Of a DNA stretch of 64,000 bases, positions 50,801 to 64,000 are shown piece after piece. The first letter of the stretch is position 1; every line of letters starts with the position of its first letter. Origin of the DNA: Typha latifolia (taxonomy: Eukaryota > Streptophyta > Magnoliopsida > Poales > Typhaceae); NCBI GenBank assembly GCA_019914945.1, contig CM034100.1:15635096-15699095 (forward strand). The letters run 5' to 3'. The notes below the pieces were generated by a model that had not been told where the DNA came from, searched no databases, and saw only the letters and a program-made list of their open reading frames with translations. The position numbers and the translations under genes were made by a program.

Positions 50801-52018
50801 TAAAAGTTGCATACTGAAAATACTAAATATACAAGAGATGTACCGAGTACTGGCAGACAAATATTAATAAAACTAGACCAGTTAAGGCTAAGCAAACCAT
50901 CTCAATGAAGTTTATCATCAAACATGACAACATGTATGTAGAGCATGAATACAATGGCAGACCTTTCTAACGCTGAGAAGACATTTTGAACCTGCAAAGA
51001 TTTTGAAAAATGTTAGCATAAGCAGAAGAAGCAACTGCATGAAAAGTTTAGCCTATATAGTGAACTACAAAATGAGTGCACATTCTTCATGACAGAGAAA
51101 AACATTGAAAATGAAAAATAAATCTTAACATTTCATCAATATAAAATCAAACTGCAATATAGAAAAGGAAAAAAAAACTAATCAAACAATTTAATTTATC
51201 TGAAAAAAAATCATCAAAATTTTATTCTTCTAAAATTTGAAATCTTAAGGAGATGAGATATATATCTCACTGAAGTGGCCAAAAGGTTGAAAATGAAACC
51301 TACTTGAAAATTCTTATCTTGCAGAAGATATCATATTCTTTAATGTTAACTACTACTTGAACTGACTTTATATAGATATTTCGAGATAAAACTAGAGTAA
51401 TAAAGTACAGTCAAAGTTCAACCCTTGTCAACAAAATATAGGCATATACTTCTCCAAAAGACCACCATGAGTCTATAATGAAATCTAAAATACTAACCTT
51501 GAGCAAGAACTTGTTAAGAGCTACAAATTCTGCAAGAGAAAACCATAGAACTACATAAATCAATTGATGGAAAGTAAGAGAACAATGCATCAATGAGCAA
51601 TCAAGAACCTTAACGGCAGCAAACAAATAGATATCATCAATATATCAAAGCACCCACCTTCAAAATTCATGGTGCCGTTCCTATCAAAGTCGTACATCCT
51701 ACGAAAATCGCAATCACACGTCAATTAATCACCAAGAGAACAAGTAAATAGAAAGAACGGAAGATAACCTTATCATTTGCTGAACGATGGAGAGAGTGAA
51801 ATTGAGGTTTCCGACGGCGAGAGCGCTCTGATCGCCATCTCCCGCAACACATCGAGATGGCAAAATTTAGGGTTCAGGTCCAAATCGGAGCAGGCAGGAA
51901 AAGGAGGAGAATAGGGTTTAGGGTTTTAACAAACCTGGAGCTGAGGAGCCGTGACGTTTCCTGTGTGATTGGAATCAACGCGATCGAACCACTCTCTCAG
52001 AGCTCCGCCGTTCTCCAT
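47807..52018 (-). CDS. Penta-EF-hand calcium-binding protein
   Basis: Ten exons on the minus strand (51935-52018, 51769-51827, 51658-51698, 51498-51529, 50963-50991, 50316-50352, 49267-49323, 48714-48790, 48125-48198, 47807-47826) join with consistent phases to give 169 aa, starting MENGGALREWFDRVDSNHTG. Several exons are only 20-60 bp, so none stands out as a long frame. EF2 is canonical (YDFDRNGTMNFEEF: D-x-D-x-N-G, E at position 12). EF1 (DSNHTGNVTAPQ) ends in Gln, EF4 (DKNKMGMVRLDE) is partial, and EF3 (around ERGRGFLQPDDVYEAL) and EF5 (DTSKEGRVTLDF) look non-binding. The spacing fits the sorcin/grancalcin-like family, which dimerise through EF5. A cytosolic Ca2+-responsive adaptor is the likely role; no long Pro/Gly-rich N-terminus is present. 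Confidence 0.88.
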
Positions 52019-52218
52019 CGCCGGAAACGACAACGATCCCAAATAAAGAAGTGGTGGGAAAATTGAAGGTCGGAGAAGGTATTTATAAGTAGCGTTTGGG
52101 TCGAACAATTGTGGGCGGATTTGCTGCAGCGTCGAATATAGAAGTTTACTACATTGGGTGCGTTGCAGGCTTTGATAGGATATAGGATGGCAGTTATTTT
52201 GCAAAATAAGGTCACTTT

Positions 52219-52249
<31 letters not shown>

Positions 52250-52746
52250 CCCTTTCACTTTCACTTTCACTTTCAATTTCAATGGATTAATATGCCCTGT
52301 ATATGTCCACTTTGCTCATATTTCTATGCAATGCATATACAACTCCGGCTAAAATTGAGAGATTGAGAGTCAGAATCATCTTAATAGCAAGTTATAATTA
52401 TAGTAAATATTAATTAGCATCCATTCCATTCTCGAATCACAAATAATTAAAGAGATATTAGATACCAAAATCAACTCTAATCACAAATAATTATTGACTC
52501 TTGAATGATTAAAAAAATCCTAAATTTTTAAAATAGTAAGATTAAGCAATAAAACTCAATTATTAAGAATAAAATCATGCTAATACCAAAAATTGAAGTC
52601 CTTTTCATGCAAATGGCACTTCTTTTTTAGCAGCACAAGATACATGCCTCTCTTCATAGCTCTCGATTTGAGATGGATACATGCATTATATTTCTAACAT
52701 ATTAGTTGAATCAAACAGTAGAGCAGAGCAAGTCATAGGCATTTTT
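52019..52746. other. PEF upstream region and RKD 3' flank
   Basis: Contains a hexamer array of CTTTCA-type units (52217-52276) about 200 bp upstream of the penta-EF-hand start, then AT-rich sequence. No gene is seen. Confidence 0.6.
52217..52276. repeat. CACTTT hexamer tandem repeat
   Basis: About ten 6-bp units (CACTTT, with single-base variants CCCTTT and CAATTT) lie in the promoter region of the penta-EF-hand gene; the run produces alternating Phe-His or Lys-Val frames. Confidence 0.95.
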
Positions 52747-54734
52747 TTATCTCTTGCTCAGACCTTTTGCTCTATGCCTTCTCTTGAACACGTCTTGCCT
52801 AAACCTCTTGGTTTCCCTCTGCAAGTCCATGGAAGGGCTCTTCTCAATGGCTTTCTTCTCCATTTCGAGCATTCGCTGCCTCTTCGTGGCCGCCTTGACG
52901 GCTGCCGCGTTCTTCTCCTCCTCCTGTCGACGAACCTCCTCCTGTACATCACTTAAAAAATTTGAAGGTCAGAAAGCAACATTATATGTGAAGAGAACTT
53001 ATAACTAATTTATTAAGGATATAAAAGAAAGAAATAAAGATGGAGAAGTATGTATACATACCTGGAGATCACAAACGAGGGAATTGATAGACTTAATCTT
53101 ACGATGAGGCCAACGAGGTATGCCGAATTCTCTACATTTTCTCTTCAGTACGGTGAGTCCAATCTTCAAATTTTTTGAGGCTTCCATGATTGGAAGATTG
53201 AAGTAGCTCACAATGTCAGAGAAGGCGATACTAGCAACATGCTGTGAAGCTGCTCTTGATCCCTTCTTGATGGATGCTCTAATTCCTGCCTTCTTTCCTA
53301 TAAATCACCAGGGGGGGAATAAAATAGGAACGAATTGATTCTCATATATATATATATATATATATCTTACATTGTACTACTTCGTTTACACACTCAGTAT
53401 CTCCTCCTTTCTTTTCTTTTCTTTTTTTTTCTAGAAATTAACTCGTTCTGACTTAATTTATCTCTGCAAAAGTATAGTAGAAATAGTTTGATTATTTAGC
53501 GGCTTGCTTTTGGCACAACATATTGATGCCAATGATTATAAGGATAGTTTGGTTATTATTTATATTATTAGTTTTGGATGAAAAATATAACACTTACAAT
53601 ATGCACTTAAGTTTTAAATATGGAGGTGTAAGTTAAATTCAGGGAACTAGTACCGATAAACTATAATTTTTTTTGTTTTTACTATTAACTAATAATATAA
53701 CGCAACAAGAAGTGAATCAGAGTACTATATCAGAGTGAAATGAATATACTGGTTAAGATTTTGCTTGTGCACAATAAATGCAGTAAAAGATACTCTCACC
53801 TGCTGCACTTTTGTGGCTTTCTTGAGGATTTGATACTAAGAGTAATGAATCATTCCGTATGAATAAATCTTCATCACAAGCTGGCTTCCACTCCTCTGAA
53901 TCTGGAACCCCTTCTGAATCAAAGTTTATCAGCCTTGCAGTTTCTCTTGCGCACTGCAGCTGGAAAACCTTCTGGAGATCCCAATACAAAGATGGTATAG
54001 ACCTCAATCTCGCATCTCTGGAGTAGACAGAAGATAAGATTTATCAAGGATTAAACTGTAAGGAAATTGCAATCCAAATCTAAAGAACATCATCAAACTC
54101 CTCAAGGATCTAAGCTCACAGCATTTAAAAGGAAAAGAAAAAGAAGCCTCTTGACCCAGTTCATATATCTCTGAACAAAGAAGATGAGTGTGTTTGATAT
54201 GCAATCACAACCAAGATGCTCATCGAGATTCACTCAAATAAACCTTTAGCTTCTTTATGGCTTACCTGCAGGAGAAAAGGAGTGGAGGGATTGCAAAATT
54301 AGGCAAGGAGGGAGCTACAGCGGAGTCGAACGCAAGAATGCAGCGCCAGAGCCCAATCATTTGCCCTTCCCGAAACCGATGCCGGCGCGAGTCGTCTGCC
54401 GCCAGCTCGGTCGCGAGCAAGGAAAAAGGAATAGGAGAAGGGCTCTCATGGCAGGATGTGGAAGAGAAGATGAACTCCCTCTCTATGATCTCCTCTGAGT
54501 CCTTGTCTGCAGCTTGGTAGACATGCACACTCCTTATCAGCTCTGCACTTAGAAGAAAGAATGAGAACAGAGACTAATTAGGAGGATGAGAGTTTCATAA
54601 AGGAAAAGAGCTCAGAAGGGCAGAAAGGGACCATCGTTGTGTATGTTTCTGAAGAGAGCTAAAGCAGAGAGAAGAGGAGTAGAGAAAGAGGAGGAGGAGG
54701 AGGAGGAGGAGGAGGAGGTATTGGAGGAGTCCAT
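52747..54734 (-). CDS. RWP-RK domain (RKD-type) transcription factor
   Basis: Five exons on the minus strand (54632-54734, 54266-54506, 53800-54017, 53062-53297, 52747-52941) give 330 aa. The RWP-RK domain covers about residues 214-258: SDIVSYFNLPIMEASKNLKI, then GLTVLKRKCREFGIPRWPHR with RWPHRK at 249-254. A basic, probably coiled-coil C-terminus follows (EEVRRQEEEKNAAAVKAATK, then METKRF-like ETKRFRQDVFKRRHRAKG), as in RKDs. RKDs are nuclear regulators of egg-cell and germline identity; short RKDs lack PB1, and none is seen here. Exon 1 is the least certain part: it starts MDSSNT with a Ser run and its donor (GATG|GTCCCT) is weak, though it joins in frame (ND|DKDSEEI). Exons 2-5 are well supported. 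Confidence 0.85.
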
Positions 54735-56122
54735 TCAAAATTTTTGTGTTAGAGAGAGAGAGAAAGAGAAAGAGAGAGGATAAGGGGGAGGGTGGGGAGA
54801 ATGGCATGGAGGAGTATTTGGATGTATCTATATGCAGCATAAGGTTGTTAAAGACCATGCATGTAAGAAGTTGGCAGGTTATACTACTGGTCAGTCAGCA
54901 ATTGCTTTTGGCCTTTTGTTTTATTTCTCTATCAACTATTAACATATAACTATATACTCATTAATGTAAATTGTTCAGGAGTCTATATATAGATTTTCTC
55001 GTAGAGGTGATACCCAGATATATATGTATATATCTTATCAAAGCAAAAGAAAAGGGTGAGAAGAGGAGGGATTTGAGGGAGTAGCAACAAGTGGCGGTGC
55101 TGGGCTTTTGTCGAGCAGTGGGGAGTGCAGCACCAATTGCGTGAAGGAATAGATAGCAGACAAGAGTGAGAAAGAGAGTATAAATCAACAACTCCATGAA
55201 AAGCGCAGGGGGTCTGCTAAAGAGTTCGTTGAAGGAGTTTGTCACCTTGCTATCTATATAATATCAACAACTATGCCTACGTACGTATCTTCCACGTATA
55301 TTATATACACTCGTGTTTGGTTGATAAAAAGTAATGAAAATGTTTTTTTGTTTTGTTTTGAAAGTCTACTATTTTATAGTATTCGGATGAAAAAAAGTAG
55401 AACGAACTAAATACTACTAATTACTCTTATTTTTTCTAGTTTACTCGTGGGTTTTAATTCCACTAAGAACGTAACAGAGTGAGTCAATTTTGAGATTTAG
55501 AAAGGTTAACTACCTTAAATAAATTTCATCTAAAAATTGACTATAAATCATTGAATCTTAATACATATAATGAAAATCTCATCGCTTAATTGAATACCAC
55601 AAACAATTTGGGGATGTAACATTCTTGAGGAAAGAAGGTTCAAGAGTATATTTAAATTATTTATAGTAACAATTGTTAAAATCCATATTGAAAAAGAATA
55701 CTTTAACATCCACTTGTACATATGAATGCTCATATAGTACAATTATAAACTTACAACAAACCAAATATCTCCAAAAGAAAAGAAAAGAAAAGCTGTCTAT
55801 CGTGCATTAGGGCATCCTCCAAAATCCTCCCACTCCAGTCAAAATCTCATGGCTGAGTGCTTCTTCTCTGTAAAAAGGATAGTAGAAAACAAGTAGGTAA
55901 TTCCCCTTTCACGCCCTCTCTTCATTCCTCCACCCTGAGCCAGATTCTATAACCATTTAACCAGAATATATAGGTAAAGGTTTCTTAATACACGTATAGC
56001 AACTGCTTATGTAGCTGCATTAACTCCTTGTTCCTATGAACCCAAAACCAAAACAAACATTGCCAAGAATTGCCTGTGCAGAAGTGAATCAACTCACCTA
56101 GAGTGGCATGAGCTAGGCATTC
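54735..56122. other. RKD upstream region and SRPK 3' flank
   Basis: A GGA microsatellite within RKD exon 1 (near 54690-54718) and GA-rich sequence at 54745-54785 mark the RKD start. A TATATATAG-like motif lies near 54985. A minus frame at 54961-55245 has a hydrophobic stretch but no recognised family. The rest is AT-rich. Confidence 0.45.
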
Positions 56123-59795
<3,673 letters not shown>

Positions 59796-60622
59796 CTATC
59801 CCTCTTCCTCCCCCACCCAATTCGCCTCGATCTTAGCTTTGTTCGCTCCCACTTCTTCGCACCACTCGAGAGGAAAGATGAGGAGGAGAGAGAGAAGAGA
59901 GGAAAGAGGAGGAGAAGTAATTGGGGGCTTTCCTCTTACGAGTTCCGTTGTGCGATGCGTTGGTTGGGAATCGAGGAGAGAAGAGTAGTTTAACTTTAAA
60001 CGTGACATAAGATAATTGGTTAGTGTCTCTCGGATGGCCTTTAGTTTAATGTGATCTGATTAATGAGACAGAGAAAGGGTGAAGTTTGGTAAAATGGACC
60101 TTTTGTTGCATCGTTTTCGAACTGTTCGAATGGGGTTAGATAACATGGAGTAGTTGAATAGTTTCTATTAGCTTGACATCCAACTCTCTCTCAATAATTT
60201 CGTTTTAGTCTAGATTATATATCTACGTGCTGATATCTGATATGATAGTTTTATTTAAAATTTTATAATAATTATAAAAATATAGATATTAATATTCGAG
60301 TTTGATACCCTTAGAATATTATACTTAATACTTTTATCATCTCAACTAACATAAGATAGTGTGCCAATTGTAGGTATGAAGTATGTGTACTTTACCTTAG
60401 ATTAGGTATACTCTCTCACACCTTTAATGTAACAATGAAGCATATCTAAGGTTGTGCTCCTACGAACGAATAGATGCATCATCATCATGTATACTCTGCT
60501 AAATTTTTTTGATTTATTATGTGCGTCTCCTCTTAAAAAACGTGAAAAATTATCTTTAAGGACATCGCTGCAAAAAGTGATATCTTGATGCTTTATATGG
60601 GAATATCTTTTAGTGAAACTAA

Positions 60623-61656
60623 AAGTTAATTATGTTTGCACCCCTAAATTATATCCGATTTTTGTGGGAACACCATAAATTTTTTTTCGCTACGATCTCG
60701 TCCTTTTATTAGTATACCGTTAGAAGAATTGGACGAGTCAACTTACTTAGCAGTCTTATCAGACGTAATTAACACTGAAATAACCTAGATGACTTTGTGA
60801 CCTTTATATGACCCTTTAATTATTCTAGGATAAAAAAATATTAATATAATATAAATTTTTTTATTATTATCTTCAATCGTCGCTCCATTCCCTCTCTTTC
60901 ACCATCACTGATTTCCCCTTAGAAAGCTAGCAGCATAGAGATCTCTGTCGTCAACATCACCTCCTTTTCGTCGGCTTGTAAACCAATCGGCCAGGAGCTT
61001 AAGCTAATCCTCCATTCTCGTATCTTCCCCTCATCTCCATTCTCCTACCACACTATCAGCAGCATCGACAATTGCACGTGCGTAGCACTAGCAAATTGGT
61101 CCACTAGCCTTGAGGAGGAGCCTTTACTTGCTAGAGCAGGTAAGGAGGGTGAGGGCGGCTAAGGGTGGTCAAAACGAGGGCAATCATAATCACGACCCAA
61201 TAAGAGTGAGGCAACCATGGACAAGAGCGAGGGTGGCCAAGGATGGTGGTGCGCTAGGGCCCTTCTCCGACGGCATGAAGGGTGAAGACAATGGCCACCT
61301 TGAAGGCTCCTCCAGTAGGCTCATCACGTACCGATTGATTTGGTGACAGTGTTGAATGTTAGCTAAGGAGGTGACACGAGAGAAATTATAGATGCTACGA
61401 TAAGGGCAATGCAACTTGTGATGATCGATTACCTATGGTGGTTTGGTGGACGAGGAATGACAACCCGAGTCTTAAAAACTACAAGTTTAGTGAGGCTATT
61501 TGGATAGTTTATTAATTCTATTTTAGTTTGCTAGCTAAATTAATGAGCTCATTCATTTATTAGGGGTATAATTATCATTATACGTTTTACATTACTCCCA
61601 TTAAAAAAAATAATTATGTGTCCATATAGTTTAGTGAGCGCAGACGTAATTAACCC
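60623..61656. mobile_element. Mutator-like non-autonomous DNA transposon
   Basis: The two ends are inverted copies. The left reads TTAATTATGTTTGCACCCC then TAAATTATAT; the right, reverse-complemented, reads TTAATTACGTCTGCGCTCA then CTAAACTATAT, about 80 percent alike over some 33 bp by eye. GTGAAACTAA flanks both sides (60613-60622 and 61657-61666), a 10-bp target duplication that suits Mutator-like elements (usually 9-11 bp). The interior (about 60880-61450) is less AT-rich than the flanks with short frames but no transposase. It sits between the SRPK and EXS starts. Confidence 0.8.
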
Positions 61657-61689
61657 GTGAAACTAATTTGAAAAAGCCCCTCGAGAATC

Positions 61690-63211
61690 TCGGAATTTAT
61701 AAGTCTTTCTAGCCGCGTTCCTTCGCAGAAAAGTGACGGGGAGAGAGAGGAAAAAAAAAATAATCTTTTTCTTTGCTTTGCAATTTTAGAAGTTAGAACG
61801 GGTTGGTTTAGTGGTCAATTCCTTAACCCGTTCGTCGGCGTCTATACCTTCTTCTCCAGATCTAGTTTTCTCCTCCACTCGTGCCCTAGCGACCAAGGAG
61901 GCGAAGCGAGCTCAATTCCTCATCGCCTCCCGGCGGCGGCGGAGGTGGCAGATCCGGCGACCGGAGGTGGCGGAGGTCTCAGATCCGGAGACCGGCAGCT
62001 TTGACCGTGACCGGAATTGCAAGCCAGGTGACGTCCGTTGCTCTTTGCCCTCTTCTCTCTCGTCTCGTTCTTCGTCACTGTGATGCGACTGGAGGCTATT
62101 CTTCTGATTTGATTTGGACTGCCTGTACCCGGTAGTTCTATTGCATTATTATTATTATTATTGTTATTATTATTATTAGCGCTGGACTTGATGCCACAGC
62201 ATTGGAATTATGGTAAAGAAGTAGCGTCTTTTGGATTTTAAGCGTCCACTAATAGATTAGATTTTTGACATTTACGTTATTAATCGTAATTAGCGACAGT
62301 TTTGGAATTGTCGACAAAGAGAGAGAATTCAATAACAGTGAGCCCAGATGATTGAAGAAGTTGAGGGGGACTGTGGGGAACCCCAACTACAAGATTCTTT
62401 TACTTAAACAACGAATTTATTGGACAAAGAGCTTCTTCTAGGAATTAGGAAAAGCTTTGACTAGATATGCCGAATCAAGAACAAGAGATCTTCTGATCTA
62501 TACCATAGATATAGATAGGTGATTTCTTCCTAGGGACTGAATCCATTATCGGGTCTTCTTGTGGAAGGTGTCTTTTATTTGGAGTATTTGTTTGGTTGAG
62601 GAAAGAAAATGAGGATAATATAAGGTTTGGGCATTATAGTGAGCACATACGAGCAGACTTATATTGAGACTGTACTATAAAAGGAACAGTTGGGATGTGC
62701 AAACCAAGAGCCAGCCAAACCGATATTCTCGAGCTATTAATATAATATTTTTGCATAACCTTGTTATTCACAAAAGTGCAAACCATATCTTATTTATTAT
62801 CCATTAATTTTATCAGTCGTGCACATGATTTGATCTTACGTAGGCAATATATTTCTTTGTTCTACAATGAATTTAGTAAGTCAGTTTTTATTAACTTAGC
62901 AGCTTTGGAGTTTTTAATCTTTCAGAAGTATTTATTTCATATATCGGGCCATACAGGTAACTACACTTTAAAAGGAGCTTTCCTGAGGCATTAAATGGGG
63001 TTTTAATTAGGTCTTTTGTTTTTGGATATAACTAGAGGGAACACATGATCTGTTATGACAATATACAAAAATCATAATAATGCTAAATAACATAGAACTC
63101 CTAGATAACTGGATGTGCTAATCCTTTTAACAATTTTTCATGATTTCTCGCAGGTAGCACCGACTAAATGGTGGTGAATCTCATTTTTCATGTTTTACGC
63201 TAGCTTCTCCT
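61690..63211 (+). other. EXS gene 5' UTR exon and leader intron (tentative)
   Basis: A GC-rich block at about 61780-62030 with a possible donor (GCCAG|GTGACG, near 62029) and a possible acceptor (CTCGCAG|GTAGCACC, near 63154) would remove a leader intron of about 1.1 kb, a common arrangement in such genes. An ATT/ATA trinucleotide run lies near 62145-62178. A 90-codon frame at 61811-62083 is Arg-rich and probably not translated. Confidence 0.45.
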
Positions 63212-63918
63212 ATGCTTGGAGTACCATCATTGGTTTCTAATAGTAGTCCCCTTCTTCGTCGTGTTAGTAGCAGACCTGTTTTCACTGATCACGGTACATC
63301 ATATGGATCATCCTGAGCTTCCCTAATATTGAGTAGCAGACCTGCAGCATTTTTTTTTACTAATATTGAGTCTGCAGGTTCTAGCGAACTTGGTATTGCA
63401 AGCGACGAAAGCTTCTTGTTTCCAGCAGATGTAAATGAGATGAAGGGTATAAGCATACCAACACATGGTGCTGCAGTAATGCCTTCGCCGATTTTCCTTT
63501 GGCGATTCAAGGTAATTCTTTCTTAACATAGTTTTCATGTTTGAATGTGTATAGTCATTTGCAACTGTTCTAGTAGTTTCTTGCTTTAGAAATGATCAAC
63601 CTTGAAATCTGGCGGTGCTGAAATCAATAATTTTGAATTATGGCATATTTTCTTTATACTAGGCTAACTTGGACATTTCAATTTTCAGGTTGTATTGTTT
63701 CTATTATGGGGTATCAGCTGTTGCAAGGTCAGATCAGTTATACATCCTTAGGTCTGAGAAACCTACAAATGAATGCTAGATAGATTCTAGTCTTGTAACT
63801 GTGGTTGTATTTCTCCATGTTGCAGATTAGTTGGGACTCGGTCATGAGAATGAGTGCTGATCTTCGAGATCTATTTTTGTATGAGGCTTTTCTGTATTAC
63901 AATCCTCTTCTTCTTGTG
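63212..63918 (+). CDS. EXS-domain (SYG1/XPR1-type) membrane protein, 5' part
   Basis: Four exons are visible (63212-63293, 63378-63511, 63689-63727, 63826-63918), joining in phases 1, 0, 0, and the gene runs out of the window. The protein begins MLGVPSLVSNSSPLLRRVSS; then come PSPIFLWRFK, VVLFLLWGISCCK (first membrane segment) and ISWDSVMRMSADLRDLFLYE followed by AFLYYNPLLLV (second membrane segment). This matches the start of plant EXS-family proteins that lack an N-terminal SPX domain. XPR1 relatives export phosphate, but the role of the SPX-less plant members is not settled. The second exon contains ATG codons in frame, so a later start is possible. The first intron is only 84 bp. Confidence 0.85.
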
Positions 63919-64000
63919 GTGAGTGTTATTGTAGCTAACAAATTTTCGTAATTTCAAAAGTTTTTTGTATTATCCTTGTTTATACAATTTGAGGCTGTCA

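Noticed and set aside
54961..55245. 94-codon minus-strand frame with a hydrophobic stretch
   Set aside because: No family recognised and it lies in the RKD upstream region; a small membrane protein cannot be excluded but is not supported.
61811..62083. 90-codon Ser/Arg-rich frame
   Set aside because: It better fits a 5' UTR exon of the EXS gene, and its Arg run comes from a GGC-rich stretch.

Overview
This window is nuclear DNA from a flowering plant. It shows intron-rich plant gene families, two deeply conserved angiosperm microRNA precursors (MIR171 and MIR394), TA/GA/CT microsatellites and typical plant retroelements. The species cannot be named from sequence alone; a monocot is a guess. 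All gene models were read by eye by joining open frames at GT-AG borders and checking intron phase.

Layout, left to right. 1-8940 (+): the last two visible coding exons of a beta/delta-class phospholipase D, separated by a 7.66-kb intron that holds a solo LTR with target-site duplication, an older repeat it landed in, and a decayed Ty1/copia 3' end lying against the last exon. 9805-10926 (+): a four-exon bHLH93-type transcription factor. About 11990-12097 (+): a MIR171 hairpin. 13590-23922 (+): an F-box/LRR protein of the FBL10 type; its 7.9-kb third intron carries a near full-length antisense L1-type LINE (14661-20766) bounded by a 14-17 bp duplication and a poly(T) run. About 27355-27515 (+): a MIR394 gene behind a clear TATA box. 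31678-32034 (-): a SAUR. 36117-36422 (+): an unidentified reading frame followed by A17. 37055-38287 (+): an expansin-like A gene. 40744-46276 (+): an 11-exon Trp-rich starch protein (ESV1 type) preceded by G-box palindromes.

The right end has four minus-strand genes in a row: a small basic protein (46710-47030), a penta-EF-hand protein (47807-52018), an RWP-RK/RKD factor (52747-54734) and an SRPK-like kinase (56123-59795). Divergent from the kinase is the start of an EXS (SYG1/XPR1-type) membrane protein gene, cut by the window edge. A Mutator-like non-autonomous transposon (60623-61656) with 10-bp duplication and inverted termini occupies their shared upstream region.

The genes do not form a pathway. 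Common themes are regulation (bHLH, RWP-RK, miR171, miR394, SRPK), growth (SAUR, expansin-like) and plastid starch (ESV1). The most informative observations are the two microRNA loci, which appear among the open frames only as spurious proteins, and the three transposon insertions whose exact borders can be read.
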